Numbered from the stretch's first letter, positions 52,074-61,826 are shown. The stretch is DNA of 64,000 nt from Corynebacterium phocae (GCF_008693075.1 NZ_VXKJ01000053.1:1-64000), one strand, 5' to 3'. Made by a program: numbers and translations. The notes: generated from the letters alone by a model not told the origin.

Positions 52074-53231
52074 ATGTCGCAAGTCACAACATCACGCTTG
52101 GAGATCATCCAGGGTTTAGTCGACGAAGCCGCGATCTCCTGCAACCGGTCCGTGGAGCTGGCCACCCCCGCCATCTCCGTCATCTGCGCCAGCCCGCAGC
52201 TGGGCGCAATCGACCGCCCACGTGCAGACTCGATTTTGAACAAGAAACCCCCACGGGAGCCCATTCCCTGGATGCTCGAGCACGGCATCATGGAGGCGGA
52301 AGGTCCCGTTGCGCTACCGCCCAACGAGGAGTTCGGGATGTTAGCGCGCCTAGTCTATCCGCTTCGCAAGGATAAAGAACTCTACGGGCACCTGTGGATT
52401 ATCAACGAACCCCCGCTCTCCCCAGCTGAGATGGATCAGCTACACCCCATCACGCAGCGCCTGGCCAGGGCACTGCACAACCACCAGATTTCCGCAGAAA
52501 GCCTTCTCAATTCCCGCAGGCAGGCCACCAGGCGGCTGCTAAGCGACCTGCCCGGCGCGCTTGAAGACGCCCACCAAGACGGGTATCTCCCACCAGGCAG
52601 TCCGCTGTACGTACGCGTATTTTCCTTTGCTAGTAACGCGCACATAGACGGTATTGAAAGGGCTGCCACCCCGCACCGCAACCCTTTCCTGCTGGCCGCG
52701 GATCCCAAGGCACCGCACCGTCTAATAGCCATAGAGCCCTCCCCCTCTGACGACGCCACAGCGTTTGTCACTCGCGCCGCCCACAGCGCTGGAACGCCCC
52801 CAATAGCCACCGGCAGCGCCCACATCACGGGGTCAATTGCCAGCGCAGCCGAAAGAGCCCGCTTTGCCGCCGATGTCGCCCGCTTAACCGGCCAAGACAC
52901 GCTCAGCTGGGAAGACGCGGGGGCGTGGCGCCTACTGTTGCACTGGCCACTTGAACCCGCCACCGTAAAAGAACTATGCCCGGCAGTAACCGATTTAATA
53001 AGCAACCAGGTCAGCGACATATTCTGGACAACGCTGCTTGCCTATCTCAATAATTCCCGCAATACCAAAGCCACGGCATCCCAGCTCTTCATCCACCGCG
53101 CCACCCTTCACTACCGGCTGGAACGGGCATGGGAACTACTAGGCGCAGAGTTTGAAGAAAACGGCTGGGAGGCCACGGCGCTGCACCTAAGCCTCAAACT
53201 GCATGGCGCCCTGCAACACCGCCAGGTGTGA
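52074..53231 (+). CDS. PucR/CdaR-type transcriptional regulator
   Basis: 385 aa. The N-terminal part looks like a ligand-sensing domain (GAF-like, ELYGHLWIINEPPLSPAEMDQL). The C-terminus is the PucR HTH_30: LLAYLNNSRNTKATASQLFIHRATLHYRLERAWELLG (in part), residues about 325-365. Divergent from the amino-acid permease gene, which is its likely target along with the decarboxylase and aminotransferase genes. Confidence 0.8.
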   Translation: MSQVTTSRLEIIQGLVDEAAISCNRSVELATPAISVICASPQLGAIDRPRADSILNKKPPREPIPWMLEHGIMEAEGPVALPPNEEFGMLARLVYPLRKDKELYGHLWIINEPPLSPAEMDQLHPITQRLARALHNHQISAESLLNSRRQATRRLLSDLPGALEDAHQDGYLPPGSPLYVRVFSFASNAHIDGIERAATPHRNPFLLAADPKAPHRLIAIEPSPSDDATAFVTRAAHSAGTPPIATGSAHITGSIASAAERARFAADVARLTGQDTLSWEDAGAWRLLLHWPLEPATVKELCPAVTDLISNQVSDIFWTTLLAYLNNSRNTKATASQLFIHRATLHYRLERAWELLGAEFEENGWEATALHLSLKLHGALQHRQV

Positions 53232-53258
53232 CACGCCAGCTGCCACGCGCAAACAAAA

Positions 53259-53299
53259 AGCCGCTGCCACAGACCCTCTGGAGGTCTATGACAGCGGCT
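53259..53299. terminator. Bidirectional terminator between pucR-type and aldehyde dehydrogenase genes
   Basis: A stem of about 17 bp (AGCCGCTG... with ...CAGCGGCT, two mismatches) around a 7-nt loop, with AAAAAG on the left side giving a T-tract for the minus-strand gene. Confidence 0.75.
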
Positions 53300-53315
53300 G
53301 CGGCCGCACGGGGGA

Positions 53316-54725
53316 CTAGCCGTTAATGATGTGCGGGTAAGCCAAGCCCTTCAGGCCCTCCGTGCCAAACTCCACGCCGTAGCCGGAGGACTTGATACCA
53401 CCGAAAGGAACGCGGGGGTCCACAGCGCCGTGGCTGTTAATCCAGGTGGTACCGGCCTCTAGGCGGGCGGCTACCTCCCGGGCGCGCTCACGGTCAGCAG
53501 ACCAGACCGAAGACCCCAGGCCCACATCGAGCTTATTAGCTTGCTCGATTGCCCAATCCAGGTCGGTGTACTTGATAATTGGCAGCGCGGGGCCAAACTG
53601 CTCTTCCACCACCAGGGGATTGTCCGGATCAATATCCGCAACCAGGGTGGTGGGGTAGAAGTTACCCGGCGCGTCATAGTCTGGATCCCCGCCCATCACT
53701 ACGCGGGCACCGGAGTCTTTGGCAGCCTTGACCAGCTTGTCCACGATCTCAAACTGCGCGTGGTTCTGCAGAGGGCCCAACACGTTTTGCTCCTCGGTGC
53801 CCACGCCCATCGGTGAATTCTCCGCCACCTCAGCGAGAGCCTGGATGACCGAATCATACAAGGACTCCGGCACGTAGAGCCGCTTCATTGCCGCGCAGGT
53901 CTGGCCGGTGTTGATGAAAGCACCCCAGAACAAGTCCCCGGCAATAGCCTGCGGATCAACATCATCAAGAAGAATGCCGGCGTCATTGCCACCCAACTCC
54001 AAGGTCACGCGGGTCAGGTTGTCTGCGGAGGACTCAACAATCTTCTTTCCGGTGGCGGTGGAACCGGTGAACATGATCTTGTCAATATCCTCGTGCGCGG
54101 TCAACGCTGCACCCACCTCACCGTCACCGGTAACAACCTGCACCAAGCCCTCCGGCAGGACGGAGTTAATGACCTTCACCAGAGCCAACACCGATAGCGG
54201 CGTGTACTCAGAAGGCTTGACCACGATGGTGTTTCCCATACGCAGCGCCGGCGCAATCTGCCAGACAGTAATCATCATGGGCCAGTTCCACGGACCAACC
54301 GCGCCAACCACGCCTAGTGGGCGATAGTGTACTTTTGCCGTGATGTCATCATCAACGGCAGTGTAATTGGGGTGCTCAAAGGAAGCCGTGGCGCGCAGCC
54401 AACCGGAACACGCACCTACTTCAAAGCGGGCATTAGGCCCGTTAAGCGGCTTGCCCTGTTCCCGGGATAGCAGCTGTGCAAGGGGCTCTGCGGCGGCCTC
54501 CACGGCGTCGGCAGCTTTGAGCAGCAAATCACAACGCTCTTCGTCGCTGAGTTTGGCAAACTCTGCTTGGGCCTGGCGGGCCTTGGCTACCGCCTCATTG
54601 ACATCCGCGACGCTACCCACACGGTAGCTACCCACGACCTCATCAGTAGCGGGATTTTTAACCTCCTGGCCGGAGTCATCGGTAATGGCAGCCAGCAGCT
54701 CTTCATAAGTGTTGTACTCAGACAT
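53316..54725 (-). CDS. NAD(P)-dependent aldehyde dehydrogenase
   Basis: 469 aa. ALDH fold with catalytic Glu in VTLELGGN and nucleophile Cys in NTGQTCAAMKRL; GSTATGKK cofactor loop. The subgroup cannot be settled by eye. By context it would oxidise phenylacetaldehyde or 4-hydroxyphenylacetaldehyde from the keto-acid decarboxylase to the acid. AAGGAG precedes the ATG. Divergent from the AraC-type gene, with a CAACA/TGTTG inverted repeat (54801-54815) between them. Confidence 0.85.
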   Translation of the reverse strand: MSEYNTYEELLAAITDDSGQEVKNPATDEVVGSYRVGSVADVNEAVAKARQAQAEFAKLSDEERCDLLLKAADAVEAAAEPLAQLLSREQGKPLNGPNARFEVGACSGWLRATASFEHPNYTAVDDDITAKVHYRPLGVVGAVGPWNWPMMITVWQIAPALRMGNTIVVKPSEYTPLSVLALVKVINSVLPEGLVQVVTGDGEVGAALTAHEDIDKIMFTGSTATGKKIVESSADNLTRVTLELGGNDAGILLDDVDPQAIAGDLFWGAFINTGQTCAAMKRLYVPESLYDSVIQALAEVAENSPMGVGTEEQNVLGPLQNHAQFEIVDKLVKAAKDSGARVVMGGDPDYDAPGNFYPTTLVADIDPDNPLVVEEQFGPALPIIKYTDLDWAIEQANKLDVGLGSSVWSADRERAREVAARLEAGTTWINSHGAVDPRVPFGGIKSSGYGVEFGTEGLKGLAYPHIING

Positions 54726-54800
54726 TTCTTCTCCTTGGAGTGGGGGACTAGGGGCAGTTGGCGTGAAACCACGCTATAAACCCCATTGTTACCCAAGCCA

Positions 54801-54853
54801 CAACATCCATTGTTGACTATCCGTGCACACAATTTGTGCCAAACTGTGCCAGC
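54801..54853. promoter_or_regulatory. Candidate regulator sites between aldehyde dehydrogenase and araC-type genes
   Basis: An inverted repeat caaca, 5 nt, tgttg (54801-54815) and a direct repeat of TGTGCCA (TTGTGCCAAACTGTGCCAG, 54834-54852) lie in the divergent gap. Direct repeats near promoters are usual AraC-family targets. Confidence 0.5.
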
Positions 54854-54861
54854 CATCACGC

Positions 54862-54873
54862 TATAGTGTAGGT
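54862..54873 (+). promoter_or_regulatory. Leaderless-type -10 box of the AraC regulator
   Basis: TATAGT at 54862-54867, 6 nt before the ATG at 54874. Confidence 0.6.
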
Positions 54874-55806
54874 ATGCCCTCCCCGAATAGCTCCGCACAG
54901 CGCTTTGACCTGGCCGCCTGGCGTGCCGCCGCTGCTGCCGCCTTCGGCCAACTAACGGTATCCACAAGCAACCCCGGGGCTTTCTGGGCCTCCCTGGCAC
55001 GCGCGGCGGTGGGGGAGGTTTCCCTTTTTGACATGCACACCGCAGCCCACCAAGTCAGCCGCCAACAAACCATGATTGGCTCCCAGGACGCCGCCTTTTG
55101 CAAACTTAGCCTGCAGATTTCCGGGCAATCAACCATGACCCAGGACGGCAGAACCTGCACGCTACAACCAGGCGACCTGGCCCTGTATGTCACCCAACGC
55201 CCCTACACACTCACCTACCCGGAACCCCAACGCTCCCTGGTCATGCACTTTCCGGAAAAGTACCTCAACCTCTCACCCCGCCAACTGGGGAACATCACCG
55301 CCAGCCCCATCTCCCGCGAACACGGCCTGGGAAAAGTGGCAGTCCCACTCTTTGAACAACTAGCCACCAACTTGGACGAGCTCCAAGGCCCCCACGCACC
55401 CGCGCTGGTGCACTCCGCACTAAACCTCTTGGTGGCAGTCCTATCCTCAGAACTGGCAGCCAAAGATGAATCCCCCGCAGACCTACTGTTCAACCAAGCC
55501 ACCTCATACATAGACAGCAACCTTGGGGACCCGGAGCTTTCACCCCAAACCATCGCGAATGCGTTGTTTATTTCCGTGCGTCATCTGCACTCCCGCTTCG
55601 CGGCGCAAGACCTCTCTGTGGGGTCCTACATCCGCACGCGGCGCTTAGAACGTATCCGCACACAACTGGCGGACCCCAACCACGCCCACGAACCCATCGG
55701 CGTAATCAGTGCCCGCCACGGACTGCACGACCCCTCCCACTTCTCCCGCACCTTTAAAGCCGAGTACCACGAGTCACCAAGTGCCTATCGGGCGCGGCTG
55801 GCCTAG
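54874..55806 (+). CDS. AraC-family transcriptional regulator
   Basis: 310 aa. An N-terminal AraC-binding-like sensor domain (LQISGQSTMTQDGRTCTLQPGDLALY, in part) is of the FeaR/AraC_binding_2 type that regulates aromatic amine and aldehyde catabolism. The C-terminal double HTH is LSPQTIANALFISVRHLHSRF and the HGLHDPSHFSRTFKAEYHESPSAYR segment. The ATG at 54874 was chosen from the -10 box 6 nt upstream. It is likely to activate the divergent aldehyde dehydrogenase gene. Confidence 0.85.
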   Translation: MPSPNSSAQRFDLAAWRAAAAAAFGQLTVSTSNPGAFWASLARAAVGEVSLFDMHTAAHQVSRQQTMIGSQDAAFCKLSLQISGQSTMTQDGRTCTLQPGDLALYVTQRPYTLTYPEPQRSLVMHFPEKYLNLSPRQLGNITASPISREHGLGKVAVPLFEQLATNLDELQGPHAPALVHSALNLLVAVLSSELAAKDESPADLLFNQATSYIDSNLGDPELSPQTIANALFISVRHLHSRFAAQDLSVGSYIRTRRLERIRTQLADPNHAHEPIGVISARHGLHDPSHFSRTFKAEYHESPSAYRARLA

Positions 55807-55909
55807 CTTAGGGAAGCAAGCAATTCGCTAGGCCAGGCCACTGACGGTGCGCAAGACGGTTTTCATCTTGGCGTGCTCCTTATGCCTGCTTCCCAGCTTT
55901 GGCTCCGCC

Positions 55910-57385
55910 CTAGGTCTGCGCATAGGGATCGCGCACGCCAATGTACTGCACGCTGGTGTACTCATCGAGGCCTTCGGCACCACCCTCGCGTCCCATTCCA
56001 GATTGTTTGACGCCGCCAAAGGGGGCGGCGGCATTTGAGATCACGCCGGCATTAAAGCCCATGAGGCCAAACTCTAGGCCATCAGCTATCCGCCACAAGC
56101 GGTCAGAGTCTTCAGTAAAGACGTAGGAGGCCAACCCATACTCAGTATCATTGGCCAACGCTAAAGCTTCTTCCTCCGTCCGGAAAGTCATGATGGGGGC
56201 CACTGGCCCAAAGATTTCTTCCTTCGCCACGCGGCTGTCCAACGACACCCCAGTGAGTACCGTGGGTTCGTAGAAAAAGCCTTTCCCACCTGCCGGTTTA
56301 CCGCCGGTAAGTACCTTAGCCCCGTGCGATACGGCGTCTTCAACCAGCGCTGAGATGTTATCTAGTGCCTTGCGCTCCACCAGGGGACCGCACGTCACCC
56401 CCTCATCGAGGCCGTTGCCCAGCTTCAACTTAGATATTTCCGCCGCAAACCTCTCCGCGAACTCCTCAGCTACGGACTCATGCACCAGAAAACGGTTGGC
56501 GGCAGTGCAAGCCTCTCCGATATTGCGCATCTTAGCGCCCATGGCACCTGCCACGGCTTGGTCCAGGTTGGCGTCTTCAAACACGATGAACGGGGCGTTG
56601 CCGCCTAGTTCCATGGAGGTTCGCAGCACGTTGTCTGCGGCCGCCTTGAGAAGCGTCTTACCCACTGCAGTGGAACCGGTGAAGGACACCTTCCGCAAGC
56701 GGGGGTCTGACATTACGGGCTCCGCGATAGCCGAGGCAGAACTCCCCGCCACTACGTTCAGCACTCCTGGTGGAAGGCCGGCGTCAATCATGGTTTGGGC
56801 AAAGTACTGAGTGGTCAGCGGCGTGAGTTTGGCGGGTTTGACCACCATCGTGCACCCCGCCGCCACAGCTGGGGCCACCTTGCGGGTAGCCATTGCCAGA
56901 GGGAAGTTCCAGGGAGTAATCAACAGGCAAGGACCAACTGGTTTGCGGCGGGTGATCATCCGCAGGGTGCCCTCCGGTGCGGGCAGGGTGCGGCCGTAAT
57001 CCCGGACCGCTTCCTCGCTAAACCAGCGCAGGTATTCCGCACCGTAGGTGACCTCCCCATAGGATTCCGCCAGGGGTTTGCCCATCTCCAAAGTCATTAA
57101 CGTAGCAAATTCATCCCGGCGGGCGGTGACTAGTTCAAAGGCACGGCGCAAAATGTCGGAGCGCTCACGGGCAGAGGTTCGGGCCCACCCATCTTGCGCG
57201 GCACAGGCAGCGTCCAATGCGGCTATCGCATCAGCAGAGCCTGCGGAAGCCAGGGTGGCAATTATTTCCCCGGTGGCGGGGTTTTCGACCTCAAAGGTCT
57301 CTCCGGTGGAGGCCTGTGTCCACTGGCCATCAATTAACAGTCCCGTAGGAACTTTTTTAAGGAGTTCGGACGTAGTGAAAGTCAT
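55910..57385 (-). CDS. Succinate-semialdehyde dehydrogenase (GabD-like)
   Basis: 491 aa. ALDH fold; GabD-type blocks EMGKPLAESYGEV, ITPWNFPLAMATRKVAPAVAAG, catalytic Glu in SMELGGNAPF, catalytic Cys in NIGEACTAANR. Start ATG 57385 (MTFTTSELLKK) follows AAGGA; the longer upstream frame overlaps hpaI and is not real. It sits 7 nt after hpaI and would oxidise the succinic semialdehyde that HpaI releases, finishing homoprotocatechuate breakdown. Confidence 0.87.
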   Translation of the reverse strand: MTFTTSELLKKVPTGLLIDGQWTQASTGETFEVENPATGEIIATLASAGSADAIAALDAACAAQDGWARTSARERSDILRRAFELVTARRDEFATLMTLEMGKPLAESYGEVTYGAEYLRWFSEEAVRDYGRTLPAPEGTLRMITRRKPVGPCLLITPWNFPLAMATRKVAPAVAAGCTMVVKPAKLTPLTTQYFAQTMIDAGLPPGVLNVVAGSSASAIAEPVMSDPRLRKVSFTGSTAVGKTLLKAAADNVLRTSMELGGNAPFIVFEDANLDQAVAGAMGAKMRNIGEACTAANRFLVHESVAEEFAERFAAEISKLKLGNGLDEGVTCGPLVERKALDNISALVEDAVSHGAKVLTGGKPAGGKGFFYEPTVLTGVSLDSRVAKEEIFGPVAPIMTFRTEEEALALANDTEYGLASYVFTEDSDRLWRIADGLEFGLMGFNAGVISNAAAPFGGVKQSGMGREGGAEGLDEYTSVQYIGVRDPYAQT

Positions 57386-57392
57386 CGGTGTT

Positions 57393-58178
57393 TTATCCTT
57401 CTTGTAAAAATTTATCGGAAAGGCTGCGGGCCGCGCCGGCCAGAAGCTGTACATCCGCCCCCACCGCCACAAAGGAAGCTCCGGCAGCCAGGTACTCATT
57501 TGCCTGGGCTTCATCGAAGGCATTGACGCCCACTGGCTTGCCAGCAGCAGCAACGGCATCAAATGTAGCCGAAACCGCTTCAAGTACCTGTGGGTGGCTT
57601 TGCTGGCCTAGAAGGCCCATCGAAGCAGCTAGATCGGAAGGGCCCACAAAGACCTGGTCCACCCCGTCTACGGCGGCAATTTCTGCCGCGTTATCAACGG
57701 CTTGAGCGGACTCAATCTGCACAGTCAGGCTGATAGTTTCTGCGGCCGCGTGGAGATAATTCTCCACCCCATTCCAGCGTGAAGAACGCGCTAGTGCCGA
57801 ACCCACACCCCGTATTCCCCGGGGAGGGTAGTGCATGGCAGCTACCGCTGCCTGCGCATCCGCAGCCGTATCTACCATAGGCACCATCAGGTTCTGTGCG
57901 CCTAAGTCCAGGTATTGCTTAATCAAGGCGGTGTCATTTACGGGAATCCGGACAATTCGGCTTGGCCCGTAGACGTCTGTGGCGCGCAGAAGCTCGGCCA
58001 CCGTTTCCAAGCCATAAGGGGAATGCTCCCCGTCAATGAGCAACCAATCAAAGCCGGCGGAGGCAACAATCTCCGCTGCGACGGGGGATCCAGAGCATAC
58101 CCACGCGCCGATGAGGGGGGAATCAGCCTTGGCTAGAACAGAATTAAAAGGTGGTGGTAGCTTTACTGGAACTGGCAT
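57393..58178 (-). CDS. hpaI: 4-hydroxy-2-oxoheptanedioate aldolase (HpaI-like)
   Basis: 261 aa, class II HpcH/HpaI aldolase barrel. DWLLIDGEHSPYG (general-base region), VPMVDTAADAQAAV, GIRGVGSALARSSRW, metal-binding Glu in VQIESAQAVDN and Asp in VFVGPSDLAASMG. It splits 4-hydroxy-2-oxoheptanedioate to pyruvate and succinic semialdehyde. Its start overlaps the end of the hydratase gene by 16 nt. Confidence 0.9.
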   Translation of the reverse strand: MPVPVKLPPPFNSVLAKADSPLIGAWVCSGSPVAAEIVASAGFDWLLIDGEHSPYGLETVAELLRATDVYGPSRIVRIPVNDTALIKQYLDLGAQNLMVPMVDTAADAQAAVAAMHYPPRGIRGVGSALARSSRWNGVENYLHAAAETISLTVQIESAQAVDNAAEIAAVDGVDQVFVGPSDLAASMGLLGQQSHPQVLEAVSATFDAVAAAGKPVGVNAFDEAQANEYLAAGASFVAVGADVQLLAGAARSLSDKFLQEG

Positions 58179-58948
58179 GTGATGGCCCCCAAGTCTCCAA
58201 AATCAGCGTGCACGGTATCACCAGGGTAGACCCACATAGGTTTGGTGAAAGACCCCGCTAAGATGATGTCTCCGGCGGCCAAACTGTCACCATGGGCGTG
58301 AAGTTTATTAGCCAGCCAGGCCACACCGGTGGCCGGATGATTAAGTACCGCCGCTGCCACGCCCGTGTCCTCAATGGATTCATTGCGGTACAGCAAAGCA
58401 CTGACCCACCTTAAGTCCACGGCGTCGGGTGCCACTGGGTTGCCACCGTAAACCATGCCGCCTAATGCAGCATTATCTGCAATGGTATCCACAATGGTGC
58501 GGCCTTCCATTTCAATCCGGGAAGATAGAATCTCTAGAGCCGGCACCACGTATTCCGTCGCGCGCAGAACGTCAAACACCGTAGCAGCTGGGCCTTTCAC
58601 GGGCTCTTTGAGAACAAAAGCCAGCTCCACTTCAATACGAACGTTGGAAAACCGTGAGTGATCAATGACCGCGCCGTTGTCAAAAATCTGATCAGCAAAA
58701 ATTGCGCCGTAGTCAGGTTCCGTAATCCCCGTGGCTTCTTGCATGACCTTGGAAGTCAAGCCTATCTTGCGGCCAGCCAACCGACGGCCCTGGTCTAACC
58801 CGCGTTTCACCCACTGCGCTTGGACAGCGTAGGAGTCATCCACAGTCATCTCTGGGAACCGTTTGGTCAACAGAGGAACCATGCTGCGGTCGCGTTCCGC
58901 CTGCGCCAACTCGTCCGCGATTTCGGTATGTTGTTGTTTACTCAGCAT
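58163..58948 (-). CDS. hpaH: 2-oxo-hept-3-ene-1,7-dioate hydratase (HpaH-like)
   Basis: 261 aa, FAH-superfamily hydratase. GRKIGLTSKVMQEATGITEPDYG (in part), metal-binding region RIEVELAFVLKEPV, HPATGVAWLANKL and GDIILAGSFTKP. It hydrates the dienoate product of HpaG before the aldolase acts. AAGGAGCACG precedes the ATG. First gene of the hpaH-hpaI-gabD unit; a terminator separates it from hpaD upstream. Confidence 0.9.
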   Translation of the reverse strand: MLSKQQHTEIADELAQAERDRSMVPLLTKRFPEMTVDDSYAVQAQWVKRGLDQGRRLAGRKIGLTSKVMQEATGITEPDYGAIFADQIFDNGAVIDHSRFSNVRIEVELAFVLKEPVKGPAATVFDVLRATEYVVPALEILSSRIEMEGRTIVDTIADNAALGGMVYGGNPVAPDAVDLRWVSALLYRNESIEDTGVAAAVLNHPATGVAWLANKLHAHGDSLAAGDIILAGSFTKPMWVYPGDTVHADFGDLGAITCQFQ

Positions 58949-59020
58949 CTGACGTGCTCCTTATGGATAATTTATGGTTTGTGCTGTTTTTAGTTCTGAA
59001 AGTAGCCGTCTATCCCAAAA

Positions 59021-59063
59021 AGGCTGGGGCGCGTCCAAGATCCTATCTACGCTGCCCCAGCCT
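59021..59063 (-). terminator. Terminator after hpaD
   Basis: AGGCTGGGGC (minus strand) pairs with GCCCCAGCCT, 10 bp perfect, loop about 23 nt, followed by TTTTTGGG. It divides the hpa genes into two transcripts. Confidence 0.7.
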
Positions 59064-59096
59064 ACTTTTCTGTTCCTTACGATTGTTCCAACGGTT

Positions 59097-60173
59097 CTAG
59101 AGTTGGTGGCCTAGCTTGAACTCTCCCTGCTTCCACTCCGGCATGGAGTCTTCATCTTCGGGGCGGGTGTAGGAGAAGCCATCCGCGCCAATCGTTTGGG
59201 CCAACTCGGAGTCATCCGTGCGCTTGACCAGCGGCACTGGGTTTCCATCCAGGTCCAAGACGGTGGAGCCATCCCGGTACCAGGAAGGAACCACGGGCGT
59301 ACCCCACCAGTCACGGCGCTGGTTGTCATGAACATCCCAAGTTACGACCGGGTTGTCTGGGTCACCGGTGTAGTAGTCCTGGGTGTAGATTTCCACGCGG
59401 TGGCCGTCCGGGTCGCGTAGGTAGAGGTAGTAGGCGTTGGAGACACCATGGCGTCCCGGCCCGCGCTCAATGCAGTCAGACTTACGGAGTGCGCCCAACT
59501 TATCGCAGATAGCAATAATGTTGTGCTTTTCATGAGTAGCGAAAGCAATGTGGTGCATACGTGGGCCGTCACCACCGGTCATAGCGGTGTCATGGACACT
59601 TGGTTTACGGCGCATCCAAGCGGCGTAAACGGTCCCTTTGTCATCACGGATATCTTCGGTGATCCGGAATCCTAGGTCTTCCATGTACGCTACTCCGGCG
59701 GTGACGTCCGGAGTGATTTGGTTGAAGTGGTCTAGGCGAACGATTGCACCTGGCACGTGAATGTCATAGCTCCAGCAGTGACGCTCGCGGTGCTCTACCT
59801 CATAGAAGAACTCATAGGGGAAACCCAACGGGTCTTGAACTCGCACGGAGTCACCAATACCCCTGACAAAGCCGTCTTTCTTACGGCGAACCTCACAGCC
59901 GCGAGCCTTGTAGAACTCCTCCGCGCGGTCTAGTTCTTCTGGGGAGCGCACCCGGAACGCAAATGCAGCAACTGCCGGCACGGGGCCTTTGCGGAGAATC
60001 AAGTTATGGTGGATGAATTCCTCGTAGGTGCGCAGGTAGATGGCTTCATCATCTTCATAGGTAACCAGCAAACCTAGGGTATCTACGTAGAACTTACGGG
60101 AAGCGGCCAAGTCTGTGACCACAATTTCCATGTAGGCGCACCGCAAAATGTCTGGTGCTTGGACTTTTGTCAT
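59097..60173 (-). CDS. hpaD: Homoprotocatechuate (3,4-dihydroxyphenylacetate) 2,3-dioxygenase
   Basis: 358 aa, extradiol ring-cleavage dioxygenase of the vicinal-oxygen-chelate type, close in size and motifs to the Brevibacterium and Arthrobacter enzymes. The metal triad is His in RLDHFNQ (about 146), His in GPRMHHIAF (about 205) and Glu in GHRVEIYTQDYY (about 258). The GRHGVSNAYYLYLRDPDGH block carries catalytic residues. AAGGAG lies 6 nt before the ATG. Second-shell details (Fe or Mn preference) cannot be judged. Confidence 0.93.
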   Translation of the reverse strand: MTKVQAPDILRCAYMEIVVTDLAASRKFYVDTLGLLVTYEDDEAIYLRTYEEFIHHNLILRKGPVPAVAAFAFRVRSPEELDRAEEFYKARGCEVRRKKDGFVRGIGDSVRVQDPLGFPYEFFYEVEHRERHCWSYDIHVPGAIVRLDHFNQITPDVTAGVAYMEDLGFRITEDIRDDKGTVYAAWMRRKPSVHDTAMTGGDGPRMHHIAFATHEKHNIIAICDKLGALRKSDCIERGPGRHGVSNAYYLYLRDPDGHRVEIYTQDYYTGDPDNPVVTWDVHDNQRRDWWGTPVVPSWYRDGSTVLDLDGNPVPLVKRTDDSELAQTIGADGFSYTRPEDEDSMPEWKQGEFKLGHQL

Positions 60174-60311
60174 GTCGACTCCTTAAGTCAAAGGGAATGG
60201 GTGGATGGAAAAGGAAAAAATTTCTAGGGGACGGGGAGAGCGGAAAGGCAGAGGAAAGGGTGGGGGAGTGATATGAAATTAGGTGATCAAAATGCCTTTC
60301 CGCTGCCCGGC

Positions 60312-61826
60312 TTAGTCCTGCTTGCCAAAGACCGGATTGTGAACTTTGTCCAGGTTGATGTGAATGGCCTGCTGTTCGGTGTAGAAGTCAATGGAGCGGT
60401 AGCCGCCCTCATGCCCCAATCCGGAGGCTTTGACTCCACCAAACGGAGTGCGCAAGTCACGGACGTTGTTGGAGTTGAGCCACACCATTCCGGCTTCGAC
60501 TTTCTGTGCAAAATTATGGGCACGCTTTAGATCAGCGGTCCACACGTAGGCAGCCAGTCCATACTTGGTGTTGTTGGCTAGCTCCAAAGCCTGCTCATCG
60601 GTGTCAAAAGGAGTGATGGCAACTACTGGGCCAAAGATTTCTTCTTGGAAAATCCGGGCGTCGGGTGCTACATCAACAAAGACTGTGGGCTGGATGAAGT
60701 TCCCTTCAGGGAATTCCTCGGGGCGGCCACCACCGGCGGCTAGGGTGGCCTCCTGCTTACCAATTTCAATGTAGGAAACAACCTTGTCATAGTGCTCCGG
60801 GTGTACCAGCGCACCGACCTCGGTAGTGGGATCGGAGGGCAGGCCAACCTTAACCCGCTTGGCAACTTCGGTATAGCGCTGAACAAACTCATCGTAAATA
60901 TCCCGGTGCACCAGAATGCGGGAGCCAGCCGTGCAGCGCTCGCCGTTGAGGGAGAACACACCGAATACACAGGCATCAATGGCAGTGTCCAAATCAGCGT
61001 CCGCAAACACAATGGCGGGGGACTTGCCACCCAACTCCATGGACAGGCCTTTGAGGTAAGGAGCTGCGTTTCCAAAGATGATCTGGCCGGTACGGGACTC
61101 ACCGGTAAACGAAATCAGCGGCACGTCGGGGTGCTTGACCAGGGGGTCACCTGCGTAGCCTTCTTCACCAAATCCGTTAACCAGGTTGAATACACCGGAA
61201 GGAAGGCCGGCTTCGGCAAAGATATCCGGCCACAGTTGCGCGGAGAGCGGAGTGAACTCCGCCGGCTTGAGCACCACTGAGTTTCCGGTGGCCAACGCGG
61301 GAGCCAGCTTCCACGATTCCAGCATGAAGGGAGTATTCCATGGGGTTATTAGTCCCGCCACGCCAATGGGCTTGCGATTTACGTAGTTGATTTGACGGCC
61401 GGGAACTTTGTAGGCGTCATCAGCCTGCGCCACAATCAGGTCAGCGAAGAAACGGAAATTCTCCGCCGCCCGGCGAGCTTGGCCAGTGGCCTGGGTTATG
61501 GGTAGCCCGGAGTCAAAAGATTCCCAGGTAGCAAGTGTCTCAGCGCGGGTTTCCACCAAATCAGCAATCTTGTACAACACCCGTGCGCGCTCACGGGGCA
61601 GGGCCTGCGACCACTCCCCGCTGTCGAAGGCCTCTTGGGCTGCGGCGACCGCCTTGTCAATATCGGCTGGTTTTCCGGAAGCCGCCTTGATGTAGGCGCG
61701 GTTGGTCACGGGATCTAGGACTTCGAACTCATCCCCGTCAATAGAGGGAACAAACTCCCCATTGATGTAATGCAGGATTTTCTCGGGTAGGTTCTCAGGC
61801 TTGGCGGCGTCGTTGTTCATGCTCAT
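60312..61826 (-). CDS. hpaE: 5-carboxymethyl-2-hydroxymuconate semialdehyde dehydrogenase
   Basis: 504 aa. ALDH fold with catalytic Glu in SMELGGKSPAIV and Cys in LNGERCTAGSR; INYVNRKPIGVAGLITPWNTPFMLE is typical of HpaE. It oxidises the ring-cleavage semialdehyde to 5-carboxymethyl-2-hydroxymuconate. Its start lies inside the end of the GntR gene (32-nt overlap). The AAGGAG is about 12 nt from the first ATG, so the second ATG (6 nt later) is unlikely. Confidence 0.92.
   Translation of the reverse strand: MSMNNDAAKPENLPEKILHYINGEFVPSIDGDEFEVLDPVTNRAYIKAASGKPADIDKAVAAAQEAFDSGEWSQALPRERARVLYKIADLVETRAETLATWESFDSGLPITQATGQARRAAENFRFFADLIVAQADDAYKVPGRQINYVNRKPIGVAGLITPWNTPFMLESWKLAPALATGNSVVLKPAEFTPLSAQLWPDIFAEAGLPSGVFNLVNGFGEEGYAGDPLVKHPDVPLISFTGESRTGQIIFGNAAPYLKGLSMELGGKSPAIVFADADLDTAIDACVFGVFSLNGERCTAGSRILVHRDIYDEFVQRYTEVAKRVKVGLPSDPTTEVGALVHPEHYDKVVSYIEIGKQEATLAAGGGRPEEFPEGNFIQPTVFVDVAPDARIFQEEIFGPVVAITPFDTDEQALELANNTKYGLAAYVWTADLKRAHNFAQKVEAGMVWLNSNNVRDLRTPFGGVKASGLGHEGGYRSIDFYTEQQAIHINLDKVHNPVFGKQD

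Noticed and set aside
53316..54725. Assignment of this aldehyde dehydrogenase as a specific phenylacetaldehyde dehydrogenase (feaB)
   Set aside because: Catalytic residues are general for the superfamily; the substrate is inferred only from neighbours, so no gene symbol is given.
55910..57583. Longer 557-aa form of the succinate-semialdehyde dehydrogenase
   Set aside because: The extra N-terminal 66 residues overlap hpaI out of frame and do not resemble any ALDH; ATG 57385 has a ribosome-binding site.
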